Of a DNA stretch of 42,073 nucleotides, positions 1-8,387 are shown piece after piece. Position 1 is the first letter of the stretch; every line of letters starts with the position of its first letter. A program made the translations under genes and the position numbers. This stretch comes from Collinsella sp. AM18-10. Its GTDB lineage: Bacteria; Actinomycetota; Coriobacteriia; Coriobacteriales; Coriobacteriaceae. The DNA is taken from the NCBI RefSeq assembly GCF_003471585.1, contig NZ_QRJO01000017.1, forward strand, positions 1 to 42,073. Direction: 5' to 3'. The notes beneath the pieces are model-generated. The model ran no database searches. It had not been told where the DNA came from and saw only the letters and a program-made list of their open reading frames with translations.

Positions 1-47
1 GCTAGGGTGCCACCCTTACACCAACATTTTCGACGCGATCCCAGACG

Positions 48-1169
48 GTGTTTGATCCGTTTGAGGAGCGGTCGTTCTGTGCGGTGGATAGCCTGGTCTT
101 TGCGTGGTTGTCCTATTTGCGTTTGCCGGGTGATATGGCGGAGCTGACGAACTGGCAGGGCCTAGACGTACGCGAACTGCTGCGTGCCGAGTGCTACCGG
201 GACATGATTGGTGACTTGTGGGACCCAGAGGGGAGCAGGGCCTTGTTGGAGGCCGTGGCAGCAAACCCTCGTTACCGTGGCGTGCGCGTTTGCGGCTATC
301 GTGCCGTGAGCGATGTGGTAGCGACAGAGCAGTTTGCAGCCATGGCGTTCCGGTTTCCGGCGGGGTTTAGTTATCTTTCCTTCCGGGGGACCGACAGCAC
401 GATTGTGGGCTGGAAAGAGGACTTTAACATGGCGTTCCGGTGTCCTGTGCCGGCCCAGGAATCCGCGGTACGTTATGTGGACGAGGCGGCGGATGCGATT
501 GACGGGCCGCTTTTGTGCGGAGGTCATTCCAAGGGTGGAAACCTTGCGGTGTACGGTGCGGCGATGTGCTCCGATGTCGCCCGTGAGCGAATCGAACGGG
601 TGTATTCCCATGATGGTCCGGGCTTCATCGAGGAGTTTCTGAACGGCAACGCCTTTGCCGATCTTTCCGGTCGAATCGACAAGACGCTACCTCGGTCGTC
701 GATCTTTGGCATGATGTTCGAGACACAGGAGGACTATGCCATCGTTGAGAGCACCGAGTTCAGCCTGCTGCAGCATAATCCCTTTAGCTGGGTGGTTGAT
801 GGTCGCGACTTCGTGTACTGTGAGCGCCTGTCCGCCGGTGCTCGATACGTTGATGGCTCCATTCGCGAGATGCTGCTTGCAGTGTCGCCTAGCGAGCGCG
901 AGCGTTTTGTAGATGCGTTGTTCTCCGTGTTTGAGGCTACGGGTGCTGAGCGGTTTGCGGATATCGCCGGGAATCTGCGCGAGAGCCTGCCCGTGATGCT
1001 CCAGGCTGCGCAAGGCTTTGACGAGGATACGCGACGCTTTGTCTCGCAGACCATCGTGGCAATCCTTAAATGCGCACTGCTGCCTAAACGACCCCAGATC
1101 GACATGCCCGCTGCCGGCAAGAGTTTGGCAGAACAGCTCGAGGCTTGGCAGTCCGAGCTCCTGCGCTAA
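48..1169 (+). CDS. DUF2974 (Mbeg1-like) alpha/beta-hydrolase family protein
   Basis: The 373-residue product has a serine-hydrolase nucleophile elbow, GGHSKGG, with Ser at about residue 161. It is preceded by the segment YLSFRGTD, as in the DUF2974/lipase-3-like alpha/beta-hydrolase fold. Its N-terminus (FDPFEERSFCAVDSLVFAWLSY) aligns with the usual opening of this family. The frame is open from position 6, after an in-frame TAG at 3-5, but the GTG at 48 is the first usable start, so the gene is probably complete although close to the window edge. There is no signal peptide or clear membrane segment, so a cytoplasmic hydrolase is likely. The substrate is unknown. The family call is seen in the motifs; any lipase or esterase activity is inference. 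Confidence 0.75.
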   Translation: MFDPFEERSFCAVDSLVFAWLSYLRLPGDMAELTNWQGLDVRELLRAECYRDMIGDLWDPEGSRALLEAVAANPRYRGVRVCGYRAVSDVVATEQFAAMAFRFPAGFSYLSFRGTDSTIVGWKEDFNMAFRCPVPAQESAVRYVDEAADAIDGPLLCGGHSKGGNLAVYGAAMCSDVARERIERVYSHDGPGFIEEFLNGNAFADLSGRIDKTLPRSSIFGMMFETQEDYAIVESTEFSLLQHNPFSWVVDGRDFVYCERLSAGARYVDGSIREMLLAVSPSERERFVDALFSVFEATGAERFADIAGNLRESLPVMLQAAQGFDEDTRRFVSQTIVAILKCALLPKRPQIDMPAAGKSLAEQLEAWQSELLR

Positions 1170-1271
1170 CCATTGGTGCAAAGCAACCTGTCCCCGATGC
1201 ATCAAGCTTCGATGCGCCTGGGGCGGGCCCGACCGCTATACTGGTTCGTGCCGAAATCGATCTAGAACGGA

Positions 1272-2285
1272 ATGCCGTATATGAAAATCAATCACGCGAT
1301 TCTGCATATCCTGGACTTTGACTCTGCCGTCAACGTCATGAGCCAGCGCGAGCTCGATATCGAGAGCCGTACCGTGCGCAACTTTGTGACCACGCATCTG
1401 CGCCGCGCACGAACCTCGGCCGACAATAAGCGCGCCACGTTTGCCGAGAACTCTGCGTTTGGCGGCGAGCTCAAGGGCTATTTCTTTGGCGAGCGCGAGT
1501 TCGTAGACCTGTCGCAGCAGATTGCGGAGTTCATTTCCTCCGAGCTTACCAAGGCCGAAAAAGCCGAGTCCACCGATGTGCTCGTGGCCGACTTTGACGA
1601 CGACGAGGATGCCCGCTGGTTTGCCGTGATGCTGCTGGGCTCCAAGCAGGCTTTTATGCACGAGGTGGGCCGCGAGGAGGGGGAGGTGCGCAACGACATC
1701 GCGCGCCACTACGCTATTCTGCCAAACCCCTCGCAAAAGGTGCCAAGCTATGCCATCGTGCGCGCGAGCACCATGGAGATCGGCTATGTGGACAAGAAGC
1801 GCAAGATTGCCGGCGAAGACCGTATGCTCATTCCCGACGGTCTGCTGCAGTGCGATACGGGGGTGTCGGGCAAGGAGGTCATCGACACCGTGACGCGCGT
1901 GGTCGAGGAAGTCGCCGAGGAACACGGCGCCAACACTGCTGTGGCGCTTGCTAAGGTCAAGGCTGCCGTGGCTGAAAAGGTCGAGGATGACGAGGAATTG
2001 CCGCCTTGGGATATCGTCGACGAGGTCTTTGAGGATGAGCCGGTTATCAAGGAAAGTGTACGCGCGGCACTGACCGAGGAGAAGGTTCCCGAGCGCGTTC
2101 CCGTGGAGCGCAAGCAGGTCGAGCGTGCGGCAGTGCGCAACCACAAGATTCGTACCGATACGGGCATCGAGATCAGTTTTCCGGCCGAGATGGGCTCGAA
2201 CTCCGAGTACATCGAGTTCGTCAACGAACCCAACGGCCTCATCTCCATCGAGCTCAAGAATATCGGGTCAATTGAGAATCGATAA
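1272..2285 (+). CDS. 37-kDa nucleoid-associated protein (NdpA/YejK family)
   Basis: This 337-residue protein opens with MKINHAILHILDF, the typical start of the NdpA/YejK nucleoid-associated family (PF04245). It continues with family-like segments such as FFGEREFVDLSQQIAEF and ends in a C-terminal domain with the usual IEFVNEPNG type of motif. Members bind DNA as part of the nucleoid and have no enzymatic role. Two starts are possible: the ATG at 1272 (after GAACGGA) and the ATG at 1281, which begins exactly at MKINHAIL. The upstream gene ends 102 bp earlier. A TATACT -10-like hexamer lies at about 1234, so the gene probably has its own promoter. A strong terminator follows directly. Confidence 0.8.
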   Translation: MPYMKINHAILHILDFDSAVNVMSQRELDIESRTVRNFVTTHLRRARTSADNKRATFAENSAFGGELKGYFFGEREFVDLSQQIAEFISSELTKAEKAESTDVLVADFDDDEDARWFAVMLLGSKQAFMHEVGREEGEVRNDIARHYAILPNPSQKVPSYAIVRASTMEIGYVDKKRKIAGEDRMLIPDGLLQCDTGVSGKEVIDTVTRVVEEVAEEHGANTAVALAKVKAAVAEKVEDDEELPPWDIVDEVFEDEPVIKESVRAALTEEKVPERVPVERKQVERAAVRNHKIRTDTGIEISFPAEMGSNSEYIEFVNEPNGLISIELKNIGSIENR

Positions 2286-2312
2286 ACTGCGCTTGGACGC
2301 TGCAAAAAATAA

Positions 2313-2347
2313 AGGCCGAAGCCTCGGATGAGGGCTTCGGCCTTTTT
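2313..2347 (+). terminator. Rho-independent terminator after the nucleoid-associated gene
   Basis: An 11-bp perfect stem (AGGCCGAAGCC pairs with GGCTTCGGCCT) encloses a short loop and is followed by a T run. It starts 28 bp after the stop codon. Confidence 0.9.
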
Positions 2348-2390
2348 ACTTGGGGCTTAATTACGCTACTGGTTGAGCATAAGTCAGCGA

Positions 2391-2488
2391 AAACGCCCCA
2401 GAGCGAGCAAGGTGACGTGAAAGAGGAGGGCATTGACCTTTTGGTCATGCCCGACGATTGAACGTCAGATTGCCGCTCTGGGGCGTTT
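2391..2488. repeat. Nested inverted-repeat element, family 1, copy D
   Basis: The outer arms, 2391-2405 and 2474-2488, form a perfect 15-bp stem (AAACGCCCCAGAGCG and its complement). Inside are a GCA/TGC and TGACGT/ACGTCA stem with an internal loop, the motif GAAAGAGGAG (2419-2428), a 23-nt hairpin (2429-2451) and the motif CGACGATTGAACG (2452-2464). Both motifs recur at identical spacing at 17139-17239, where the hairpin and arms are different. There is no T run after either arm. It lies between the nucleoid-protein terminator and the 3' end of dapH. Confidence 0.75.
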
Positions 2489-2501
2489 GCAGCGTCGAGC
2501 C

Positions 2502-2529
2502 GTTACGCGGGTTGGTAAACCCGCGTAAC
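2502..2529 (-). terminator. Hairpin directly after the dapH stop codon
   Basis: A 12-bp perfect stem (2502-2513 with 2518-2529, GTTACGCGGGTT) and a four-base loop begin 1 bp after the dapH stop codon. No U tract follows, so it may protect the 3' end or work with another factor; intrinsic termination is uncertain. Confidence 0.55.
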
Positions 2530-2530
2530 C

Positions 2531-3250
2531 CTACAGCTGGCGCAGACCTTCCTCGAGGCCGGTCTTGCTGTCGGTCTTCTCGTCGCGCATCTTGATGACG
2601 CGGGCGGGGACACCGGCCACGACGGCGCCGGCGGGGACGTCCTCGACGCACACGGCGCCGGCGGCGACAACAGCGCCCTTGCCCACGCGCACGCCTTCCA
2701 GGACCACGGCGTTTGCGCCGATCATGACATCGTCCTCGATGATGACGGGCGTGGCGCTGGCGGGCTCCACGACGCCTGCCAGCACGGTGCCGGCGCCGAT
2801 ATGGCAGTTCTTGCCCACGGTGGCGCGGCCGCCCAGCACGGCGCCCATGTCGATCATGGAGCCCTCACCGATGACGGAGCCGATATTGATGATGGCACCC
2901 ATCATGATGACGGCGCGATCGCCGATCTCGACGCGGTCACGGATGATCGCGCCCGGCTCGATGCGGGCGTTGATGCCCTTAAGGTCGAGCATGGGCACGG
3001 CGGAGTTGCGGCAATCGTTCTCCACATCGTAGTAATCGATGGAATCGGCATTGGCATCAAGGATGGCTTTGAGCTCATCCCAGTCACCAAAGACGGTCTT
3101 GCCACGACGACCGCCGTAGACGTGCGCATCGCCCCAGGCAACCTTCATGCCGGGCTTCTCGCGCACGTACAGTTTGACGGGCGTCTTTTTGGGCGCTGTG
3201 GCGATGTAGTTGATAATCTCCTGGGCATCCATCTCGGCTGCATTGCTCAT
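2531..3250 (-). CDS. dapH: 2,3,4,5-tetrahydropyridine-2,6-dicarboxylate N-acetyltransferase
   Basis: This 239-residue protein has an N-terminal alpha-helical region (to about residue 85) and then a long left-handed beta-helix of hexapeptide repeats (for example [33 protein letters not shown]). The order matches the DapD/DapH family at its usual length. The acetylase form DapH converts tetrahydrodipicolinate to N-acetyl-2-amino-6-oxopimelate in lysine and diaminopimelate synthesis. The acetyl rather than succinyl variant is inferred from the length, the N-terminal domain and the nearby M20D deacetylase. The start ATG has AAAGGAG upstream. The gene is last in the lysA-dapA-dapB-dapH run, 39 bp after dapB, and should share the lysine riboswitch. 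Confidence 0.88.
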   Translation of the reverse strand: MSNAAEMDAQEIINYIATAPKKTPVKLYVREKPGMKVAWGDAHVYGGRRGKTVFGDWDELKAILDANADSIDYYDVENDCRNSAVPMLDLKGINARIEPGAIIRDRVEIGDRAVIMMGAIINIGSVIGEGSMIDMGAVLGGRATVGKNCHIGAGTVLAGVVEPASATPVIIEDDVMIGANAVVLEGVRVGKGAVVAAGAVCVEDVPAGAVVAGVPARVIKMRDEKTDSKTGLEEGLRQL

Positions 3251-3289
3251 TTGCTGTCTCTCCTTTGGGTGGATCCGGTTGATACCTGG

Positions 3290-4030
3290 TTAGGCAAACA
3301 TGACCTGGTCGAACGTATAGAAGCCGTGCTCGCGGGTGACGAGCTTCTGCGCGGCTGCCAGGGCGCCGTTGACGAAGATCTGACGGCTTGTGGCGCGATG
3401 CGTGAGCGTGACTTCTTCGTCCTGGCCAAAGAAACTCACTTCGTGCACGCCGGCGACAGTGCCACCGCGCAGCGAGTGCATGCCGATCTCCTTGGGGTCG
3501 CGCGCTCCGCACATGCCCTCGCGGCCATAGACGGGGTGGTAGCCTGCCTTGGGCTCGGCCTCGACTACGGCGTCGAGCAGCAGCTTTGCAGTGCCGCTGG
3601 GGGCGTCGACCTTTTGGTTGTGGTGCGTCTCGACAATCTCGCAGTCAAAGCCGGGCAGCTCACGCGTGGCCTGGGCCACTAGATGACGCAGGGCTGCGAT
3701 GCCGATCGAGTAATTGCCCGAGTGCATAACGCGGGTGTTCTGGCCCAGCTCACGCAGGCGGTCCATCTGCTCGGGGGTGTAGCCTGTGGTGCCCGAGACC
3801 AACGCCGCGTCCGTGCGCTCGACATAGGCGACGACGGCATCGAAGGTCACGACGTTCGAGAAGTCGATGATGACGTCGGCTGCCGGGGCACTCTCGAGCT
3901 CGGACAGATCGAAACCGATCTGGGCGACGATGTCGAAAACGGGCTGACCGGCGGCGTCGACAATGCCCTCGGCGGTAGTGCGGATGAGCGAGCCCATGCG
4001 GCCCGTTCCCATAATGACGGTCTTAATCAA
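3290..4030 (-). CDS. dapB: 4-hydroxy-tetrahydrodipicolinate reductase
   Basis: The 246-residue enzyme starts with MIKTVIMGTGRMGSLI, a Rossmann NAD(P) loop, and carries the DapB signature ETHHNQKVDAPSGTA with the catalytic His pair and Lys. It reduces the DapA product to tetrahydrodipicolinate in the cytoplasm. The start codon is TTG, overlapping the dapA stop by 8 bp, with AAGGGAG nine bases upstream, so translation is probably coupled to dapA. The protein is slightly shorter than the usual 265-270 residues, mainly between the Rossmann loop and the central region. It is the third function of the lysine cluster. Confidence 0.93.
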   Translation of the reverse strand: MIKTVIMGTGRMGSLIRTTAEGIVDAAGQPVFDIVAQIGFDLSELESAPAADVIIDFSNVVTFDAVVAYVERTDAALVSGTTGYTPEQMDRLRELGQNTRVMHSGNYSIGIAALRHLVAQATRELPGFDCEIVETHHNQKVDAPSGTAKLLLDAVVEAEPKAGYHPVYGREGMCGARDPKEIGMHSLRGGTVAGVHEVSFFGQDEEVTLTHRATSRQIFVNGALAAAQKLVTREHGFYTFDQVMFA

Positions 4031-6332
4031 GCAGACCAGCTCCCTTCAGAGCATCGGTAAGTGCGGCACGCGTATCGTCGGCCATGGGGCACAGCGGCAT
4101 GCGGTAGTTTGCCTCGATCATACCCATCTGAGCGAGCGCTTCCTTAACGGGGATGGGGTTGACCTCGCTAAAGAGGGCATTGATGAGCGGCTGTCCGGCA
4201 ATCTGGATATCGCGGGCACGCGCCACATCGCCGTCCAGATAGGCGCGGCACATGTCGTGCACGAGCTGCGGCTGAACGTCGGCCCACACGCTGATGGTGC
4301 CCGAGGCGCCCAGGCTCATGAGTGGCACGGTGAGCGCGTCCTCGCCCGAGTACATACGGAAGTCGTCGGACAGCAGGTGGGCGATCTTGGCCGCGTAGGC
4401 AACGTTGCCCGAGGCTTCCTTGATGCCCATGATGTTGGGGTGCGCGGCCAAGCGCTCCACGTTGCGCTCGCTGATGCCGCAGCCGCAGCGGCCGGGAATG
4501 TTGTACAGGATGCAGGGGATGTCCACCGCGTCGGCAACGGTCTTAAAGTGCTGATAAATGCCCTCTTCGTTGGACTTGTTGTAATAGGGGGTAATGAGCA
4601 GCAGGCCGTCGGCGCCCAGGCCCTGATAGGTGAGCGACTTGGTAAGCATGGTCTGCGTGGAGTTGGAACCCGAGCCGGCGATGACGGGGACGCGGCCCGC
4701 AACCTGCTTGACCACTGCGGCGACGACGGAGTTGTCCTCGTCGTCGGTCATCGTGGCGCTCTCGCCGGTGGTGCCCAGGGTGAGGATGGCGTCGGTACCA
4801 TTTTGCAGGTGGAAATCGATAAGGCGCTCGAGTGCGTCAAAGTCGACGCTGCCGTCCTTTTTAAACGGCGTAACAAGGGCGACGATTGAGCCCTCGAGGT
4901 TGCGGATATCCATGTTCTTCTCCTTCGCTTCCGCGATCTGGATGCGTTTGTTCCATTGAGCGGCGACGGCCAGGCGTTCGTCCTGGGCGCGGCGACGGGC
5001 GCTCTCGGCGCGCGACTTGGCCAGCAGCTCGCGGCCGCACGGCAGCACGTCGAGTGTGGCAAAGTAGTCGCCCGGGCGCTCGGCGCGACGAATGAGATCT
5101 GCCGATCCGTCGGGGCGCAGCAATACCTCGGCGGAGCGCAGGCGTCCGTTGTAGTTGTAGCCCATGGAGTAGCCGTGCGCGCCGGTATCGTGGACCACGA
5201 GCACGTCACCCATGTCGATCTGCGGTAGCTCGCGGTCGATGGCGAACTTGTCGTTGTTCTCGCACAGATTGCCCGTAATGTCGTACGTGTTTGTGACAGG
5301 CGCCGCGGTCTTGTCGGAGCCACCCGGCTGGCCCATCACTGTAATGTGGTGGTAGGCGCCATACATGGCAGGGCGGATCAGATCGACGGCGCTTGCGTCG
5401 ACACCGATATAGTCCTTGTAGATCTGCTTTTCGTGGATGGCCTTGGTGACCAGGCAGCCGTAGGGGCCCATCATAAAGCGGCCCATCTCGGTGCAGATGG
5501 CCACATCGCCCATGTCGGCGGGAACCAGGATCTCGTCGTATGCCGCGTGCACTCCCTCGCCGATGGCGTGAATGTCGTTGGCCTGCTGCTCTGGCAGGTA
5601 GGGGATGCCGACGCCGCCGGATAGATTGATGAAGGCGACGTGTGCGCCGGTCTCGCGCTCCAGGCGCACGGCAAGCTCAAAGAGGATGCACGCGAGCTTG
5701 GGGTAGTAGTCGTTGGTGACGGTGTTGCTGGCAAGGAATGCGTGGATGCCAAAGTCCTCGGCGCCCTTGGCTTTGAGCGTGCGAAAGGCCTCGAAGAGCT
5801 GCTCGGTGGTCATGCCGTACTTGGAGTCGCCGGGGTTATCCATGATGCCGTTGGAGAGCTGGAACAGGCCGCCCGGATTAAAGCGGCAGCTGACTGTCTT
5901 GGGGATGGGCCCCGCGACACGCTCAAAGAACTCGATGTGGCTGATGTCGTCAAAGTTGACGATGGCGCCCAGTTTATCTGCAAGGGCAAAGTCCGCCGCC
6001 GGCGTGTCGTTGGACGAGAACATGATGTCGTGGCCGGTGATACCCAGCGAGCGGGCGATCATGAGCTCGGTATAGCTCGAGCAATCGCAGCCGCAGCCGT
6101 ATTCGTTGAGAATGGAGATGAGCGCCGGGTTGGGGTTGGCCTTGACGGCAAAGTATTCCTTAAAGCCCGGGTTCCATGCAAAGGCGTCGCGCACTTCTTG
6201 CATATTGCGGCGGATGCCCGCCTCGTCGTATAGATGAAACGGCGTGGGGAACTGCTCGACGATATGCTCGAGCGTTACCTTGTCCACAAACGGCTGTTTG
6301 GCCGCATATGCCTCGTTGGGGGTCAATGCCAT
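4023..6332 (-). CDS. lysA-dapA: Fused diaminopimelate decarboxylase / 4-hydroxy-tetrahydrodipicolinate synthase
   Basis: One uninterrupted 769-residue frame carries two enzymes. Residues 1 to about 430 are LysA, a PLP enzyme with Lys64 in FAVKANPNP, a phosphate-binding SGG motif (NLSGGVG) and CTEMGRF. It decarboxylates meso-diaminopimelate to lysine. Residues about 430-473 are a charged helical extension. Residues 474-769 are a full-length DapA (MDIRNLEGSIVALVTPF start, TPYYNK, Schiff-base Lys in GIKEASGN), which joins pyruvate and aspartate semialdehyde. A good Shine-Dalgarno (AAGGAG, 4920-4925) lies six bases before the internal ATG at 4911-4913, so DapA may also be made alone. The first and last steps of the pathway are thus joined. 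A lost stop codon or a sequencing error at the junction cannot be excluded. Confidence 0.88.
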   Translation of the reverse strand: MALTPNEAYAAKQPFVDKVTLEHIVEQFPTPFHLYDEAGIRRNMQEVRDAFAWNPGFKEYFAVKANPNPALISILNEYGCGCDCSSYTELMIARSLGITGHDIMFSSNDTPAADFALADKLGAIVNFDDISHIEFFERVAGPIPKTVSCRFNPGGLFQLSNGIMDNPGDSKYGMTTEQLFEAFRTLKAKGAEDFGIHAFLASNTVTNDYYPKLACILFELAVRLERETGAHVAFINLSGGVGIPYLPEQQANDIHAIGEGVHAAYDEILVPADMGDVAICTEMGRFMMGPYGCLVTKAIHEKQIYKDYIGVDASAVDLIRPAMYGAYHHITVMGQPGGSDKTAAPVTNTYDITGNLCENNDKFAIDRELPQIDMGDVLVVHDTGAHGYSMGYNYNGRLRSAEVLLRPDGSADLIRRAERPGDYFATLDVLPCGRELLAKSRAESARRRAQDERLAVAAQWNKRIQIAEAKEKNMDIRNLEGSIVALVTPFKKDGSVDFDALERLIDFHLQNGTDAILTLGTTGESATMTDDEDNSVVAAVVKQVAGRVPVIAGSGSNSTQTMLTKSLTYQGLGADGLLLITPYYNKSNEEGIYQHFKTVADAVDIPCILYNIPGRCGCGISERNVERLAAHPNIMGIKEASGNVAYAAKIAHLLSDDFRMYSGEDALTVPLMSLGASGTISVWADVQPQLVHDMCRAYLDGDVARARDIQIAGQPLINALFSEVNPIPVKEALAQMGMIEANYRMPLCPMADDTRAALTDALKGAGLLD

Positions 6333-6342
6333 GTCCCGTAAA

Positions 6343-6410
6343 CCTCGCTATCCAGACGGCGCTATCTGCGCATCGAATCCGCATAGCGTGGACCCAATGT
6401 CCGGATAGCG
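6343..6410 (-). promoter_or_regulatory. Expression platform of the lysine riboswitch (ribosome-site sequestering helix)
   Basis: On the minus strand, the 12-nt segment at 6399-6410 can pair with 6346-6357 in twelve base pairs, one of them G-U. The second arm runs straight into GAGG (6343-6346), the probable Shine-Dalgarno ten bases before the lysA ATG. No U tract is present, so control of translation start rather than termination is inferred. Confidence 0.6.
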
Positions 6411-6426
6411 CTCCCGCATTGCTGCA

Positions 6427-6565
6427 GACAGTCCTGCGGGTGTTTCCCGCAGGCCCACCAGGTTGTTCGTGCCCGAAAAACCCAGTTCGGCGGGTTTCGC
6501 CTCCCCGCGGGGTCAAAGCCTGCCGGCTCGCCCGCGGCTCTTCGTGCCCGCGCCTCTATCAAGTG
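6427..6565 (-). ncRNA. Lysine riboswitch (L-box) aptamer
   Basis: Read on the minus strand, the leader shows the conserved lysine-riboswitch parts in order: GATAGAGGCGCG (6549-6560), GAAGAG, GGAGGCGAAACCCGCCGAA, CTGGG, CCTGGTGGGC, then a hairpin (CCTGCGGG/CCCGCAGG) closed by GGACTGTC (6427-6434). This is the known architecture of the aptamer that binds lysine. It sits directly before lysA-dapA-dapB-dapH, the expected target. The exact aptamer ends are approximate. Confidence 0.9.
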
Positions 6566-6571
6566 GTAACG

Positions 6572-6600
6572 ACCCTACCACGTTGCACTTTACCAAACAA
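6572..6600 (-). promoter_or_regulatory. Putative promoter of the lysine operon
   Basis: On the minus strand TTGTTT (6595-6600) and TAGGGT (6572-6577) are separated by 17 bp and lie just upstream of the riboswitch aptamer. The match is moderate and based on position. Confidence 0.4.
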
Positions 6601-6712
6601 GAGTATTCGTATATAACGTTTAAAAAATGCAGGGATATGCTAGAAACAAGGGCGTCACAATTCTGCATCACAATAGTGTGTGAATGGATATGCCCCCATG
6701 AAAGGATCCTTT

Positions 6713-7900
6713 ATGACCGAGCTCCAAGAACTTCGTCGCTATCGTCGCGACCTGCATCGCATTCCGGAACTCGATTTCGATCTTCCTCAAACCATAGCCT
6801 ATATCGAGGGCGTGCTCGCCTCGCTTGCCTGTGAAGTGATCCATCCGTGCCCCAGCTGCGTCTGTGCTTTCTTCGATGCTGGCACGGGCACCGCGCATGC
6901 CACGGCGATTCGCGCCGATATGGACGCGCTGCCCATCGCGGAGGCGACGGGTGCGGCCTTTGCCTCGACCCATCCCGGCAAGATGCACGCTTGCGGCCAC
7001 GATGGACACATGGCTATGGCACTTGCGGCGGCAACCTTTGTCGATTGCACGATTCGTGAGCAGGCAGGCGCCATCAAGCGCAACGTGCTCTTTGTGTTCC
7101 AGCCTGCCGAGGAGACGACCGGTGGCGCCAAGACAGTATGCGAGAGCGGTGTGTTCGAATGCTACGGGGTCGACCGTATTTTTGGCTTTCACGTGTGGCC
7201 CGATCTGTCTGCCGGCACGCTGGCGAGTTGTTCTGGTCCGCTGCTGGCGCGTTCGAGCGAGACGCATATCCATATTCACGGTACGAGTATCCATATTGCT
7301 AAGACTTATGGTGTGCCGGTTGAGGAGTCACACGATGCCGCGTTGGCGGCAGCGAAGTTTTTGATTACCGAGCGCGAGCTGATGGACGAACTGGGCACCG
7401 ACGAGCCCTGTATCGGCAAGTTTGGCCTGCTGCAGGCCGGTACCGTCTGCAACGCGGTGGCGGGGGAGGCCCATGTGGCCGGCAGCTTGCGTGTGTTTAC
7501 GGACGGCATGTTCGACCGTGCACGCGAGGGTGTGCGCCGCGTGCTTGATGAGGCATGCACTGCAACGGGCTGCACGTACGATCTCGACTTTGCCGAGGGC
7601 TATCCGCCGGTCGACAACGACCCCGAGTTGTTTGATCGAATCGCGCCTGCTCTGCCCGAGTTACAGCTCGTGGACGAGCCGCTGCTGATTGCCGAGGATT
7701 TCGCGTTCTATCAACGCCATCTGCCGGGCGTATTTTTCCTGCTGGGCACGGGTATGCCAGAGGACCAAGACAACCCGAGTGATTCGGATGGCTGCCCCGC
7801 CTATGCCACAAGCGCTCTGCATACCGATAGCATGCTCTTCGACGAGGAAATCCTTCTCAAAGGCCTCGATGTCTACAAACGATTGCTTAACTTGGAGTGA
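6713..7900 (+). CDS. M20D-family amidohydrolase, probable N-acetyldiaminopimelate deacetylase
   Basis: This 395-residue protein has the M20D metal-binding signatures (ADMDALPI, MHACGHDGHMAMAL, QPAEE) and a C-terminal metal ligand region ending in an acidic LIAEDF segment. Members remove acyl groups from amino acids or peptides. Because it is divergent from an acetylase-type lysine operon, its likely substrate is N-acetyl-diaminopimelate; the motif alone cannot separate this from hippurate or indole-acetyl amino acid hydrolases. The ATG at 6713 is chosen over upstream in-frame GTG and ATG codons because AAAGGA lies six bases before it. The divergent promoter region 6580-6650 is AT-rich, with TATAAC at 6612-6617. 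Confidence 0.8.
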   Translation: MTELQELRRYRRDLHRIPELDFDLPQTIAYIEGVLASLACEVIHPCPSCVCAFFDAGTGTAHATAIRADMDALPIAEATGAAFASTHPGKMHACGHDGHMAMALAAATFVDCTIREQAGAIKRNVLFVFQPAEETTGGAKTVCESGVFECYGVDRIFGFHVWPDLSAGTLASCSGPLLARSSETHIHIHGTSIHIAKTYGVPVEESHDAALAAAKFLITERELMDELGTDEPCIGKFGLLQAGTVCNAVAGEAHVAGSLRVFTDGMFDRAREGVRRVLDEACTATGCTYDLDFAEGYPPVDNDPELFDRIAPALPELQLVDEPLLIAEDFAFYQRHLPGVFFLLGTGMPEDQDNPSDSDGCPAYATSALHTDSMLFDEEILLKGLDVYKRLLNLE

Positions 7901-7902
7901 CG

Positions 7903-8223
7903 ATGAAGCGCCGACAGTCTTCCGTATATAGTCCGGGTGGATGCGGGTGTGGCTTGCTGCTGCTTCCGGTTATTGCTGTGAGCATTGGCGTGATGTTTGC
8001 GCTTGCCGGGTTGGCCGCGGCGGCGCTCGTGCTGCTGATTGTGGCCATTGGCGTGACGGTCTGGCTGTGCCGTTCTCGCGAGCAACGTCGTGCCGATGGT
8101 AAGACCAATGTTGGATGGACCATCTTTTTAGTCGTCGCCTACCTATTGAGCATCAGCTATTTAGTTTTCTTTATCCTGTTGCTTGCGAGTACCTTTACCG
8201 GGGAATCCGTCACGTTGGGTTGA
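7903..8223 (+). CDS. Small membrane protein of unknown function
   Basis: The 106-residue product has a short basic, Gly/Cys-rich N-terminus and then three hydrophobic segments, about residues 20-36, 38-56 and 76-98. The pair at the N-terminal side is separated from the last by a basic loop (CRSREQRRADGK). It is probably an inner-membrane protein. I do not recognise a family. The ATG at 7903 follows TTGGAG and lies 2 bp after the M20 gene stop, so the two are likely co-transcribed; an in-frame GTG at 7897 would overlap that stop. Confidence 0.6.
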   Translation: MKRRQSSVYSPGGCGCGLLLLPVIAVSIGVMFALAGLAAAALVLLIVAIGVTVWLCRSREQRRADGKTNVGWTIFLVVAYLLSISYLVFFILLLASTFTGESVTLG

Positions 8224-8328
8224 TACACAGCCAGCAGACGGTCGTGCAAAGTGCGTTTGCTCGGCGTTCGGATAACTGCATTGGCCGTTTATCGCAACTT
8301 TAGCTCACAGCTAATGAATTCAAGTCCA

Positions 8329-8382
8329 ATCCTTCCTACGATGTGCTGTGCGCCGGCGCGGTAGCCGGATCATAGGAAGGAT
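8329..8382 (+). promoter_or_regulatory. Hairpin hiding the ribosome site of the FxLYD gene
   Basis: The arms 8329-8342 and 8369-8382 pair over 14 bp with a single C/T difference that still gives a wobble pair. The 3' arm contains the whole Shine-Dalgarno AGGAAGGA, five bases before the ATG at 8388. The loop holds a GC-rich sub-hairpin. Translation may depend on melting or a ligand. The rest of the 165-bp gap shows nothing else clear. Confidence 0.55.
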
Positions 8383-8387
8383 GCATA

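Noticed and set aside
2391..2488. CRISPR array
   Set aside because: There is one inverted unit, no regularly spaced direct repeats, and no cas gene in the window.
2445..2651. A short Arg-rich minus-strand frame running through the nested repeat D
   Set aside because: It overlaps dapH in another frame and the repeat; composition is that of a shadow.
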